In this document: positions 9,257-18,142 of the stretch, piece after piece
How positions within the stretch are numbered: position 1 is the stretch's first letter
How the letters are laid out: each line of letters starts with the position of its first letter
Assembly (NCBI GenBank): GCA_002162675.1
Contig: MAAE01000025.1
Coordinates: 1 to 64,000 of the forward strand
Source of the DNA: Colwellia sp. 39_35_sub15_T18
GTDB lineage: Bacteria > Pseudomonadota > Gammaproteobacteria > Enterobacterales > Alteromonadaceae
Direction: 5' to 3'
DNA: 64,000 nucleotides
Made by a program: the position numbers and the translations under genes
Notes under the pieces: model-generated
Database searches by the model: none
Told to the model about the DNA's origin: nothing
The model's input: the letters and a program-made list of their open reading frames with translations, nothing else

Positions 9257-10132
9257 ATGAATACGGCAATGCGTATGCGTTTTATTGGTGATAACTCTAT
9301 TGCCAATTTCCTTAGCCAAGGTCAGCAGATATTACAAAAAGGCTCGGACAGTGCATTACTTGATGCACAAGTATTATTGTCTTTTGTACTTAATAAACCA
9401 CGCAGTTATTTATTTACTTGGCCTGAAAAACACCTGAATAATAAACAAGTTGAGCAGTTTGTTAATTTGCTTACTCGCCGTTATTTAGGTGAGCCTATTG
9501 CCTATATTACCGGCGAGAAAGAATTTTGGTCACTACCCTTAAAAGTTTCTCCTGCAACACTTATACCTCGTCCAGATACTGAAACATTAGTTGAACTGGT
9601 ACTTGAGCACTTTGGTGATACCAAACATATCAATTGTCTTGATTTAGGCACTGGCACTGGCGCTATCGCGTTAGCTTTAGCCAGTGAAAATTCGACATGG
9701 AAAATTGATGCCATAGATTTTAATGCCGAGGCCGTACAGCTTGCCCTGCTTAATGCTGAAAACCTTAAGTTAACGCAAGTTAATATTTTTCAAAGTGATT
9801 GGTTTACACAGGTTAAAACGGGTAAGAAGTTTGATGTCATTGTTTCAAATCCACCTTATATAGACGGTGAAGATGAAAATTTAAGTCAAGGGGATGTGCG
9901 TTTTGAACCGGCATCAGCGCTTGTTGCTAATGAGCAGGGCTTAGCGGATATAAAGCATATAGCCAAGGCAGCACGCAACTTTTTAACGTCCTCTGGGGCG
10001 TTATTTTTTGAGCATGGTTATCAACAAGGACAAATCGTGCGGAACATATTAATGGCTTTGGGGTTTGAAAATCCTCAAACCGAGCAAGACTTGAATGGTC
10101 ATGATCGCATTACTTGGGCGATTTTACCGTAA
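9257..10132 (+). CDS. prmC: Release factor glutamine N5-methyltransferase
   Basis: Methylates the GGQ glutamine of RF1 and RF2 with SAM. The N-terminal helical domain is followed by a Rossmann methyltransferase domain with LDLGTGTGAIALALA (SAM motif I) and the catalytic VSNPPYID. Length is 291 residues versus 277 in E. coli. The first ATG (9257) lies 4 bases from the prfA stop. Another ATG at 9269 would fit the homologue length slightly better, and no strong ribosome site decides, so translation may be coupled. Confidence 0.95.
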   Translation: MNTAMRMRFIGDNSIANFLSQGQQILQKGSDSALLDAQVLLSFVLNKPRSYLFTWPEKHLNNKQVEQFVNLLTRRYLGEPIAYITGEKEFWSLPLKVSPATLIPRPDTETLVELVLEHFGDTKHINCLDLGTGTGAIALALASENSTWKIDAIDFNAEAVQLALLNAENLKLTQVNIFQSDWFTQVKTGKKFDVIVSNPPYIDGEDENLSQGDVRFEPASALVANEQGLADIKHIAKAARNFLTSSGALFFEHGYQQGQIVRNILMALGFENPQTEQDLNGHDRITWAILP

Positions 10133-10145
10133 TAATTTAACTTCA

Positions 10146-10213
10146 TTTGTAGGAGCTGTTTTAATCGCGAAGATTTGCTCATAAGTTATCGAGAATAAAT
10201 TCTCTCCTACAAA
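10146..10213. repeat. Inverted pair of REP-like sequences
   Basis: TTTGTAGGAG at 10146-10155 is mirrored by CTCCTACAAA at 10204-10213. Read inward, each arm resembles the palindromic REP core known from Pseudomonas and other gammaproteobacteria (GTAGGAG, AT-rich part, TCGCGA or TCTCGA). Two REPs facing each other form a BIME-like unit. It fills the prmC-sirB2 gap. Confidence 0.6.
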
Positions 10214-10238
10214 AACAATAAACACTATAGGAACTGCA

Positions 10239-10607
10239 ATGTTTAAACATTTACATCTAACTTTGGCGGCGATTAGCGTCGGCCTTTTTACTTTACGCTT
10301 TTTTTGGACACTCGCAAATTCGTCAAAATTACAGGCCAAATGGGTAAAAATCACCCCACACATTGTTGATACCTTATTGCTTGGTATAGGTATTGTTATG
10401 GCGGTGCAGTATTCTATCAACCCGCTAGAGCAATTGTGGCTTGGCGAGAAAATATTGGCAGTGCTGGCATACATTTTTACTGGCTATTACACGTTAAAAC
10501 TTGCCCGTAATAAAGGTATGCAAATTATTGGTTATTTAGGAGCGATGGGCTGGGTTATGCTAATTGTGCGTTTAGCCATGACTAGAGAGCCATTATTTTT
10601 ACTATAA
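10239..10607 (+). CDS. SirB2 family membrane protein
   Basis: A 122-residue integral membrane protein with four predicted hydrophobic helices (about residues 5-22, 42-60, 70-90 and 98-115). It matches the SirB2 family in length and in its position between prmC and the SirB1-like gene. The family was named after a Salmonella locus once thought to regulate invasion genes; its molecular function is not established. Start ATG follows AGGAACTGCA. Confidence 0.85.
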   Translation: MFKHLHLTLAAISVGLFTLRFFWTLANSSKLQAKWVKITPHIVDTLLLGIGIVMAVQYSINPLEQLWLGEKILAVLAYIFTGYYTLKLARNKGMQIIGYLGAMGWVMLIVRLAMTREPLFLL

Positions 10608-10639
10608 CCTTATGAAAATTATTTAACTATTAAGTTGCT

Positions 10640-11494
10640 ATGAATACTTCGTTATTACCAGAATTACTATTGTCAGAGTTAAAATCTGATACCAAAGACT
10701 TGTTGCAAACACTTGTCTTGCTAGAAGAATACATTTTTCAAGGTCGCAATGTTGCTAAAACTGTTGATGCCAAGGCACTACAAGCTGAACAGTCTCTTGA
10801 TGCAATAGAAACCATTATTGAACAATGCCAAGCGGTGATTAATGAAATTGAATCACCGTTAGAGCAAGCAGAAGTATTATTGAATGAACTGTTCTATCAA
10901 CATTTGTTTATTGATGAGCAGAAAAGTGATTGGCCAGTGGATACCTTTAAAGTGGCCACTGGTTTAAATCAGCGCTTGATGTCGCCGATAATCAAAGCCG
11001 CAATAGTGAGTGAAATTATCAATGCTTGTGGTTTTCACTGTGATTTAGTTTTTGTGCCCACTAAAGTGATGGTACGCCTTTGCTGTAATGACGATTATGC
11101 TATTATTTTTGATGCTATTTCAGGTGAATCTCTTGATTGGCACGAGCTAGATTTATGCTTAGATGATGCTGAAGGCGACCCAAGTCAGTATGAGCTTGAC
11201 AGTATGAAACGTTCGGCGGTATTGGTAGAGCATTTGAGTGCCCTAAAAAATGCCCTTATTCGTGAGCAAGAATTTGATAAAGCTTTGCTTTGTGTTGATG
11301 TGTTGCTGTCATTAAATCCTGACGATCCTAGGCAACGTCGTGATCGTGGATTTTTGCTTCATCAGTTAGATTGTTTTAAAGTAGCGGTTGATGATTACCG
11401 TTACTTTGTTGAACAATGCCCTACAGATCCTGCAGCGCAGTTACTCAAGCTACAGCTTGATAATATCACCTTAAGTGACCCTACTTTTCACTAA
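10640..11494 (+). CDS. SirB1 family protein (transglutaminase-like fold plus TPR)
   Basis: A 284-residue soluble protein. An acidic helical N-terminus leads into a SirB1/transglutaminase-like core (about residues 60-190), then TPR-like helices near the C-terminus (EFDKALLCVDVLLSLNPDDP, then FKVAVDDYRYFVEQCPTDP). In many gammaproteobacteria this gene sits between sirB2 and kdsA. Function is unknown; no catalytic triad is obvious to me. Confidence 0.82.
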   Translation: MNTSLLPELLLSELKSDTKDLLQTLVLLEEYIFQGRNVAKTVDAKALQAEQSLDAIETIIEQCQAVINEIESPLEQAEVLLNELFYQHLFIDEQKSDWPVDTFKVATGLNQRLMSPIIKAAIVSEIINACGFHCDLVFVPTKVMVRLCCNDDYAIIFDAISGESLDWHELDLCLDDAEGDPSQYELDSMKRSAVLVEHLSALKNALIREQEFDKALLCVDVLLSLNPDDPRQRRDRGFLLHQLDCFKVAVDDYRYFVEQCPTDPAAQLLKLQLDNITLSDPTFH

Positions 11495-11545
11495 TAAAAT
11501 ACTTATTTTATAAAATTAAAATTAATAATAATAATAGGAAAATAG

Positions 11546-12814
11546 ATGTCTGCACCATTGTCTGCACCGCTAGCTACCCCATTAATAACAAACGACGCCA
11601 CTGTATTAGGGCTATTAGCCATAATTCTAGGCTTTGTTTTTTACAGCTCAAACAGTCAACACCCGGTATGGAAGAAATTCTATCAATATGTGCCAGCATT
11701 ACTTATTTGTTATTTGCTGCCTTCGCTACTTAACACCTTTGGTATTGTTAGCGCAGAAATCAGTCAAGTGGATGATGTGGCAAAATACTATTTGCTGCCC
11801 GCTTGTTTAGTGTTGCTTACGTTAAGTATTGATCTGAAAGCTATTGCAGCCCTCGGCAATAAAGCCATTATTATGTTTTTAACGGGCACGATTGGAGTGG
11901 TGATTGGTGGTCCAATTGCATTACTCGCTATATCCGTTATTTGGCCTGAGTTAATTGGCGTAAGTGGCCCTGATGCTGTTTGGCGCGGTATGGCGGCATT
12001 GGCAGGTAGCTGGATTGGCGGTGGCGCTAATATGCTCGCCATGAAAGAAATCTACGGTGCTGATGGTAAAATATTCACTATTATGGTGACGGTTGATATT
12101 GTTGTTGCCAATCTTTGGATGGCGGTTTTACTTTATTTTGCTGCTAATCATAAACGTATTGATGCCAAAAGCGGTGCGGATACCTCTGGTATTGATAAAT
12201 TAATTGCTAAAGTGGAAGCCTTTGAACGTGATCACGCTAGGCGCCCTGAACTAAAAGATTTTATATTTATAATTGCCATTGCTTTTGGCGCCGCAGGTTT
12301 TGCTCACTTAGCGGCCGACTTTCTAGTACCCTTTTTTAAGGTTAATTACCCCGAACTAGAGAAATTCAGTCTACACAGTAAATTATTTTGGATTATTGTT
12401 TTAGTCACCTCTGTTGGTTTGATGTTTTCTTTTACGCGATTAAGACAACTAGAGGCGGTTGGTGCATCAAAAGTGGGCAGTAGTTTTCTTTATATATTGG
12501 TTGCCACCATAGGCTTGCACATGGATATAACGCAAATTATTGAAGCGCCAAAGTATGTGGTCATCGGTTTGATTTGGATGGCGGTACACGTGCTCTTACT
12601 CTTTATTGTTGGCAAAATGATTAAAGCGCCGATATTTTATTTAGCGGTAGGGAGTAAAGCCAATATTGGTGGTGCAGCATCAGCCCCTGTTATTGCCTCA
12701 GCATTTCATCCGTCATTAGCACCTGTTGGGGTATTATTAGCGGTATTAGGTTATGCCTTAGGTACTTATATGGCGTGGATTTGCGGACAGTTGCTTCGCA
12801 TCATAGGTTCTTAA
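11546..12814 (+). CDS. DUF819 family integral membrane protein (putative transporter)
   Basis: A 422-residue polytopic membrane protein with about ten to eleven hydrophobic segments split into two halves by a charged central loop (about residues 205-235). It carries the glycine-rich WIGGGANMLAMKEIYG segment and the second-half KANIGGAASAPVIASAFHPSLAPVGVLLAVLGYALGTY region typical of DUF819 (YjcL-like). The duplicated layout suggests a secondary transporter, but substrate is unknown. It sits between sirB1 and kdsA, which are adjacent in many relatives, so it looks like an insertion into that cluster. Confidence 0.8.
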   Translation: MSAPLSAPLATPLITNDATVLGLLAIILGFVFYSSNSQHPVWKKFYQYVPALLICYLLPSLLNTFGIVSAEISQVDDVAKYYLLPACLVLLTLSIDLKAIAALGNKAIIMFLTGTIGVVIGGPIALLAISVIWPELIGVSGPDAVWRGMAALAGSWIGGGANMLAMKEIYGADGKIFTIMVTVDIVVANLWMAVLLYFAANHKRIDAKSGADTSGIDKLIAKVEAFERDHARRPELKDFIFIIAIAFGAAGFAHLAADFLVPFFKVNYPELEKFSLHSKLFWIIVLVTSVGLMFSFTRLRQLEAVGASKVGSSFLYILVATIGLHMDITQIIEAPKYVVIGLIWMAVHVLLLFIVGKMIKAPIFYLAVGSKANIGGAASAPVIASAFHPSLAPVGVLLAVLGYALGTYMAWICGQLLRIIGS

Positions 12815-12883
12815 TTATTTACTGTGTATTTTGCCCTTTTAGCAAGGGTCTTTACTAACACTTTTATTAGCGCACTTTATTAG

Positions 12884-13735
<852 letters not shown>

Positions 13736-13773
13736 CCGTTAGAGGCTTTATGGTGTTAAAACGGTGTTAGAAC

Positions 13774-13804
13774 AAAAAAGCTGTCAATTGACAGCTTTTT
13801 TAAT
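13774..13804 (+). terminator. Intrinsic terminator after kdsA
   Basis: AGCTGTCAA/TTGACAGCT is a perfect palindrome with A run before and T run after, about 40 bases past the kdsA stop. It would work in both directions; the gene on the other side (13882-14181, minus strand) converges on it, so it can serve both. Confidence 0.9.
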
Positions 13805-13881
13805 TTTTATATGCAAATAAAATGTGCGAGCATTTTGAGGTGATATTTTTGATGACGCTCTTGATGAAGTAACGCTTTAAG

Positions 13882-14181
13882 TTACTCACTGATAAGCGTA
13901 ACCTTAGTTAAAGTCATCGATTGGTTAGTATCAGCAGTACGCTGTTGTGTAACTATCATAGTCTCTGCGTCATTTTCGCTGAAATCATTAACCATTAATG
14001 TTGTAAATGATGAGGCTAAGCTGTCTTTTGCTGCTTCAATTAAGCTATGTTGTACAACTGGCTCTGCTTTTAATGATTCAGTTGCTTGTGCAATAGAAAC
14101 TATGCCTGAAGCAAAGTAAACCATTACAAAAGAGGTAGCAACAATGGCTAGTTTATATGAGTATGCGTTAGTTTTTTTCAT
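13882..14181 (-). CDS. Small exported hypothetical protein
   Basis: A 99-residue protein that I do not recognise. It has a basic N-terminus, a hydrophobic stretch at about residues 11-31 and a plausible signal peptidase site after SIAQA, leaving about 65 mostly polar residues. The start ATG has AGGA about 10 bases upstream and a strong nested hairpin before that. It is divergent from gcvA across a structured 328-bp gap and converges on the kdsA terminator. Probably periplasmic, function unknown. Confidence 0.6.
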   Translation of the reverse strand: MKKTNAYSYKLAIVATSFVMVYFASGIVSIAQATESLKAEPVVQHSLIEAAKDSLASSFTTLMVNDFSENDAETMIVTQQRTADTNQSMTLTKVTLISE

Positions 14182-14200
14182 GATTTTAATCCTGTTTTGA

Positions 14201-14256
14201 CCTAATAATAAATGTTTTTGTTAATGCCCAGCAATTGGGCGAATAGACTTATTAGG
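14201..14256 (-). promoter_or_regulatory. Nested hairpin in the leader of the small exported gene
   Basis: CCTAATAA (14201-14208) pairs with TTATTAGG (14249-14256), and inside it GCCCA (14226-14230) pairs with TGGGC (14236-14240). The structure lies just upstream of the ribosome site of the minus-strand 99-residue gene and would be in its mRNA. It may be a regulatory leader; no known riboswitch class is apparent. Confidence 0.35.
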
Positions 14257-14291
14257 ACCTTTTCTCGCATTGGCTCTTTTCTTTAAAATAT

Positions 14292-14319
14292 AAGCTGTGG
14301 GGTTGGGTCGCACAGCTTG
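14292..14319. repeat. Hairpin in the gcvA upstream region
   Basis: AAGCTGTG and CACAGCTT (8 bp) enclose an 11-12 base G-rich (plus-strand) loop, with AT-rich flanks on both sides. It could be a weak terminator or part of a small RNA or leader between the divergent genes. Confidence 0.35.
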
Positions 14320-14419
14320 TATTTATATTTTCTAGAACGTTGAGATGATGTCCTTCATCTACGGGAGCTATAATAGCCAAGATAACAGCAAAATAAAAAT
14401 GACAAATAATAATGTTATT

Positions 14420-14436
14420 CATTAGAAAAACTAATG
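14420..14436 (+). promoter_or_regulatory. LysR-type operator candidate upstream of gcvA
   Basis: CATTAGAAAAACTAATG is a perfect 6-bp inverted repeat around 5 A residues, with the CTAAT half-sites known for GcvA binding in E. coli. It contains the LysR-type T-N11-A pattern and lies 74 bases before the gcvA start codon, a position suited to autoregulation or control of the divergent transcript. Confidence 0.6.
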
Positions 14437-14509
14437 CAAGCTTGTTATGCTCTGTTTGTAATTAATTATGCAGTCGATATGAAAAAATCATTTGAAGGAA
14501 TAATAACTT

Positions 14510-15442
14510 TTGGCTAGTAGACTCCCACCATTAAACGCACTTAGAGCATTTGAAGCATCAGCTAGGCAGCTTAGTTTTACCCGTGCTGCTGAAGAGTTGT
14601 TTGTTACTCAGGCGGCTGTTAGCCATCAAATAAAAGCATTGGAAGAGCATTTAGGTATAAAAATGTTTATGCGAAAAAATCGTGCTTTGCTACTAACAGA
14701 AGAAGGGCAGTCTTATTATCTTGATATCAAAGATATTTTTAATTCGCTCCATGAAGCGACAGAAAAACTATTAGCACGTGGTGCTAAAGGGGCAATAACA
14801 GTTAGCTCGCAAGCAAGTTTTGCTATTCAGTGGTTAGTGCCAAGACTGAGTGCTTTTAATGCTTTGCACCCAGACATTGATGTGCGGATCAAAGCGGTTG
14901 ATCAAGCGGAAAATTCACTAACTGAAGATGTCGATGTTGCTATTTACTATGGACGGGGACGTTGGCCTAATATTCATGCTGATAAATTACATACCGAGTA
15001 TTTAATCCCCGTTTGTTCGCCTTTACTGCTTCAAGAAAATGTGACTAGTGGTAAGCCGCCACTATTAACGTTAGCCGATTTGCAGCATCATACCTTATTG
15101 CATGATACTTCTCGTAAAGATTGGAAACGCTGGTTTAAGCAGGTAGCCGTTAAAGGTGGAAATGTTAATCATGGCCCTATTTTTAGCCATTCAGCCATGG
15201 TGTTACAAGCCGCTTTATATGGGCAAGGTGTGGCCTTAGCTTATAGTGTTTTGGCTAAACCTGATATTGATTCAGGGCGTCTTATTTGTCCGTTCAATGA
15301 TGTCTTAGTCAGTAAAAATGCTTATTTTGTTGTTTGTCGAGAAACACAAAAAGAGATCGGGAAAATTGAAGCGTTCAGGGATTGGTTACTGGACATGGTT
15401 GCCGCAGAGCAAGAGCAGATCACCGATGGACAAATTTCATAG
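14510..15442 (+). CDS. gcvA: LysR-type regulator GcvA
   Basis: In E. coli GcvA controls the glycine cleavage operon gcvTHP. Here the N-terminal winged helix-turn-helix (about residues 6-65) includes RLPPLNALRAFEASARQLSF and FVTQAAVSHQIKALE, close to E. coli GcvA, and the effector domain holds FSHSAMVLQAA and LICPFNDVLVSKNA, also close. The start is TTG at 14510, with GAAGGAA ten bases upstream and the expected N-terminus. The gcvA-DUF423-rlmM order is the same as in E. coli (gcvA-ygdD-rlmM), here with an extra hydrolase gene between. Confidence 0.93.
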   Translation: MASRLPPLNALRAFEASARQLSFTRAAEELFVTQAAVSHQIKALEEHLGIKMFMRKNRALLLTEEGQSYYLDIKDIFNSLHEATEKLLARGAKGAITVSSQASFAIQWLVPRLSAFNALHPDIDVRIKAVDQAENSLTEDVDVAIYYGRGRWPNIHADKLHTEYLIPVCSPLLLQENVTSGKPPLLTLADLQHHTLLHDTSRKDWKRWFKQVAVKGGNVNHGPIFSHSAMVLQAALYGQGVALAYSVLAKPDIDSGRLICPFNDVLVSKNAYFVVCRETQKEIGKIEAFRDWLLDMVAAEQEQITDGQIS

Positions 15443-15505
15443 CCATCTATGTTAAAGCTGAACTACTATCGAGATGACTGTTTTTTGGAAAGGTTATCGT
15501 AAACG

Positions 15506-15609
15506 TATTTATTCAGCTTAGAATATTTACCACAGACGCACTACATCGAGCATAACAACGTCTCTGTGTAGACTCGAAGAGCTCTCTGTGAAGCATCGCG
15601 GCTAATTAC
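15506..15609. repeat. Dispersed hairpin repeat, copy 1 (degenerate)
   Basis: Shares with three other intergenic stretches the sequence order TATTTATTCAGCTT, TTACCAC(A/C)GA, a variable centre, CTCTGTGTAG, CTCGAAGAGC and CTCTGTGAAGCAT(C/A)GCGGCT. This copy has lost the right terminal arm CGGTGGT, so the outer stem is incomplete. It separates gcvA from the hydrolase gene. Confidence 0.75.
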
Positions 15610-15628
15610 TCGTAAACTAGGTAAACAA

Positions 15629-16297
15629 ATGACAACTAAACTTATAAATGATGTCGAAAAGCCCATTGCGCAAATTATTTTTGCTCATGGTGCTGGCGCC
15701 GATATGCATCATGACTTCATGACACAAATAACCGCATTGTTAAATCAAGCCAATATTAACGTGCTGCGCTTTAATTTTCCTTATATGGATAAACGTGTTG
15801 AAACGGGCAAGCGTTACCCTCCCGATAGAATGCCTAAACTGCTTGCTTGCTATCGTGATGTTATTACTGAGCTGCACGATAGCAAACATGCTAATGCCGA
15901 GTTGCCTTTGTTTATTGGTGGTAAATCCATGGGTTCACGTGTTGCGGCAACACTGGCAGGGCAAGATGATATTAGCGTCTATATAGCAGGAGTGTTTTGT
16001 TTAGGTTACCCCTTTCACCCCATTAAAAAGTTAGAAAAATTGCGATTAGAGCCATTACAGTTAACGAAAAAACCTGTATTGATAGTACAAGGAGAGCGAG
16101 ATCTTTTAGGCTCTCAGCTGGAAATTGCCGGTTTTGAGTTATCTCATTTATGCCAATGTGTTTTTTTAGCCGACGGCGATCATAGTTTAAAGCCTAGGGT
16201 GAAATCAGGCTTTACACATCAACAACATATAAAAAGTGCGGTACAGGCCATCGTTACCTTTATTTTAGAAGAAACTACTTTAGAAAAAACAATTTAG
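15629..16297 (+). CDS. Alpha/beta hydrolase (KANL3/Tex30-like family)
   Basis: A 222-residue alpha/beta-hydrolase. It has FAHGAGADMHHDFM (oxyanion region), nucleophile elbow GGKSMGSR (Ser about residue 104), an acid in VQGERD (about 156) and the catalytic His in DGDHSLKP (about 188). The N-terminal HGAGA motif and short length fit the small KANL3/Tex30-like hydrolases. No signal peptide, so cytosolic; substrate unknown. Followed by the DUF423 gene in the same direction with 23 bases between them. Confidence 0.8.
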   Translation: MTTKLINDVEKPIAQIIFAHGAGADMHHDFMTQITALLNQANINVLRFNFPYMDKRVETGKRYPPDRMPKLLACYRDVITELHDSKHANAELPLFIGGKSMGSRVAATLAGQDDISVYIAGVFCLGYPFHPIKKLEKLRLEPLQLTKKPVLIVQGERDLLGSQLEIAGFELSHLCQCVFLADGDHSLKPRVKSGFTHQQHIKSAVQAIVTFILEETTLEKTI

Positions 16298-16320
16298 AAA
16301 AAACTAATTTGGAAAAATTA

Positions 16321-16749
16321 ATGATGCATAAAGCTATATCAACTAATAGGCAAAGTAAGCAACAGCATAAAAGGCAAATAGCAAAATTTTTAATGATTTT
16401 TGTTGGCATCAGCGGCTGCTTTTCTGTACTATTCGGCGCTTGGCTCGCCCATGGCGGGCAAGCGCTTGCTCTTAATGTGCAATTAAGCTTAAAAACAGCA
16501 CTGCAATATCAATTATTACACACGCTGGCTTTATTGGCGTCATTAGTATGGGTAATAAATAAATCACCGAGCAAAATACTTATTGCAGCCTGTATCGGCT
16601 TTTTTATCGGTATTTTGTGTTTTAGCGGTAGTATTTATATCAAAACATTTTTCAGTTTTGCCATTATTGGTAAATTAACTCCCTTAGGCGGAATATCTTT
16701 AGCGATTGCTTGGTTATTACTGTCTATTGAAGGTATAAAAAATTTATGA
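16321..16749 (+). CDS. DUF423 family membrane protein (YgdD-like)
   Basis: A polytopic membrane protein of 142 residues with four hydrophobic segments, among them the DUF423 pattern around FGAWLAHGGQAL and a FSGSIYIKTF-LTPLGGISLAIAWLLL block. I use ATG 16321, which has GGAA six bases upstream; an in-frame TTG at 16309 would add four residues. It is next to rlmM as in E. coli (ygdD-rlmM). Its stop overlaps the start of a small decayed rlmM-like reading frame (ATGA). Function unknown. Confidence 0.85.
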   Translation: MMHKAISTNRQSKQQHKRQIAKFLMIFVGISGCFSVLFGAWLAHGGQALALNVQLSLKTALQYQLLHTLALLASLVWVINKSPSKILIAACIGFFIGILCFSGSIYIKTFFSFAIIGKLTPLGGISLAIAWLLLSIEGIKNL

Positions 16750-16832
16750 CTTCTATAAAGTATATTGTCATATTATCGGCTCCAGCTTTGAAAAAAGAGC
16801 TGTTGAGCGCAGAAATTCAAGGTAAAAAATAA
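16746..16832 (+). pseudogene. Partial duplicate of the rlmM 5' end (28 codons)
   Basis: An ATG overlapping the DUF423 stop (ATGA) opens 28 codons ending in TAA. The product (beginning MTSIKYIVILSAPALKKE, later AEIQGKK) aligns residue by residue with the real RlmM start (beginning MTAIVLYCRPGFEKE, later AEIQEKA), and the DNA aligns too. The two start codons are exactly 90 bases apart, and the small frame is in register with rlmM. It looks like a tandem partial duplication with later decay; it could act as a translated leader. Not a functional methyltransferase piece. Confidence 0.8.
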
Positions 16833-16835
16833 CTT

Positions 16836-17933
16836 ATGACTGCTATTGTATTATATTGTCGTCCTGGCTTTGAAAAAGAGTGCGGGGCTGAAATTCAAGA
16901 AAAAGCGGCTTGGAATGAAATGTATGGCTATTTAGAGCTTAAAAAGAATCAAGGCTTAGTATTTTTTCATTTACATGATGGTAGTCATGGTGAAGCATTA
17001 ATGAAAAATCTTCCCCTAAAACGGCTTATTTTTGCCCGGCAATGGTTTGTGACCTTAACTGAAAAAATTGACTTACCCGATTATAATCGTGTCGAAGCTA
17101 TTGTTGATGCCTTAGGTAATGAATGGCAATACGATGATTTACGTATGGAAATGGCAGATACTAATGATGGTAAAGCGTTAAGTAAATTTTGTCGAAAACT
17201 TGCGGTACCGCTTCGTCAAGGGTTGCGTAAAGTTAAAGTATTAACAGATAAGCAAAGTAAAACTGACGTTAATCAAGATGGTGCTATTTTACATGCCTTG
17301 TTTTTAACAGGACAAACCGTAGTTTTAGGCTTTTCATTGGCTCGTAATAGCTCTAACCATGTGATGGGTATTCCGCGCCTTAAATTTCCGAGTCAATCGC
17401 CAAGCCGCTCGACCTTGAAACTCGATGAGGCTTTTTTACATTTTATTCCTAAAGATGAATGGGAAACACGGTTAACGTCGGGCATGAATGCGGTTGATTT
17501 AGGCTCTGCACCAGGCGGTTGGACTTATCAATTAGTGCGCCGTGGTATGATGGTTACCGCAATAGATAATGGCCCTATGGCTGAGTCGTTGATGGAAACG
17601 GGACAAGTCAAACATAAAATGATGGATGGTTTTAAATACGTGCCAATGAAGCAAAATGTTTATTGGCTGGTATGCGATATGATTGAAAAGCCGCAACGTG
17701 TGGCTAAGTTAATGGCTGAATGGTTGTTAAATGGCTATTGTAAAGAAGCGATGTTTAATTTGAAACTACCCATGAAAGGGCGCTATCAGCAAGTGACTGA
17801 TGATTTACAAAGCATAAAAGATGCTTTTAGTCAGCACAACATGACTTATGAATTATATGCTAAGCACTTGTATTATGACCGTGAAGAAATTACCGTGCAC
17901 GCAAGGTTGTTATCGCCACTGCCACAAAAGTAA
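16836..17933 (+). CDS. rlmM: 23S rRNA (cytidine-2498-2'-O)-methyltransferase RlmM
   Basis: SAM-dependent 2'-O-methyltransferase acting on C2498 in the peptidyl transferase centre. The N-terminal THUMP-like domain (about residues 1-170) is followed by a Rossmann domain with DLGSAPGGWTYQLVRRG (SAM site, about 222-238), VCDMIEKPQ and the catalytic Lys region FNLKLPMKGRY. Length (365) matches E. coli RlmM. The start at 16836 gives the family N-terminus; a 90-base upstream duplicate of this start precedes it. Confidence 0.96.
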   Translation: MTAIVLYCRPGFEKECGAEIQEKAAWNEMYGYLELKKNQGLVFFHLHDGSHGEALMKNLPLKRLIFARQWFVTLTEKIDLPDYNRVEAIVDALGNEWQYDDLRMEMADTNDGKALSKFCRKLAVPLRQGLRKVKVLTDKQSKTDVNQDGAILHALFLTGQTVVLGFSLARNSSNHVMGIPRLKFPSQSPSRSTLKLDEAFLHFIPKDEWETRLTSGMNAVDLGSAPGGWTYQLVRRGMMVTAIDNGPMAESLMETGQVKHKMMDGFKYVPMKQNVYWLVCDMIEKPQRVAKLMAEWLLNGYCKEAMFNLKLPMKGRYQQVTDDLQSIKDAFSQHNMTYELYAKHLYYDREEITVHARLLSPLPQK

Positions 17934-17976
17934 GATGCAATGACGATATAGTTAACTAAACAGCGGTTAACTTTTG

Positions 17977-18117
17977 TATTTATTCAGCTTGAAAAGTATT
18001 ACCACCGAGAACACAGAGATCACTGCACTATACCTAAAATAATACCGAGAACAATAAACCTCTTTGTTGACTCAAGAGCCTTCTGTGAAGCATAGCGGCT
18101 CGGTGGTGAATAGTTAT
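17977..18117. repeat. Dispersed hairpin repeat, copy 2
   Basis: Contains TATTTATTCAGCTTGAAAAG, then left arm ACCACCGAGAACACAGAG, a variable centre, TTCTGTGAAGCATAGCGGCT and right arm CGGTGGTGAATAGTTA. The arms ACCACCGAG and CTCGGTGGT are perfect inverted repeats, so the element can fold into a long stem. Close to copy 3 at 36058 in sequence. Fills the gap between rlmM and the DUF1244 gene. Confidence 0.85.
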
Positions 18118-18142
18118 TAACTTTTAACTACTTGTTTTTTTA

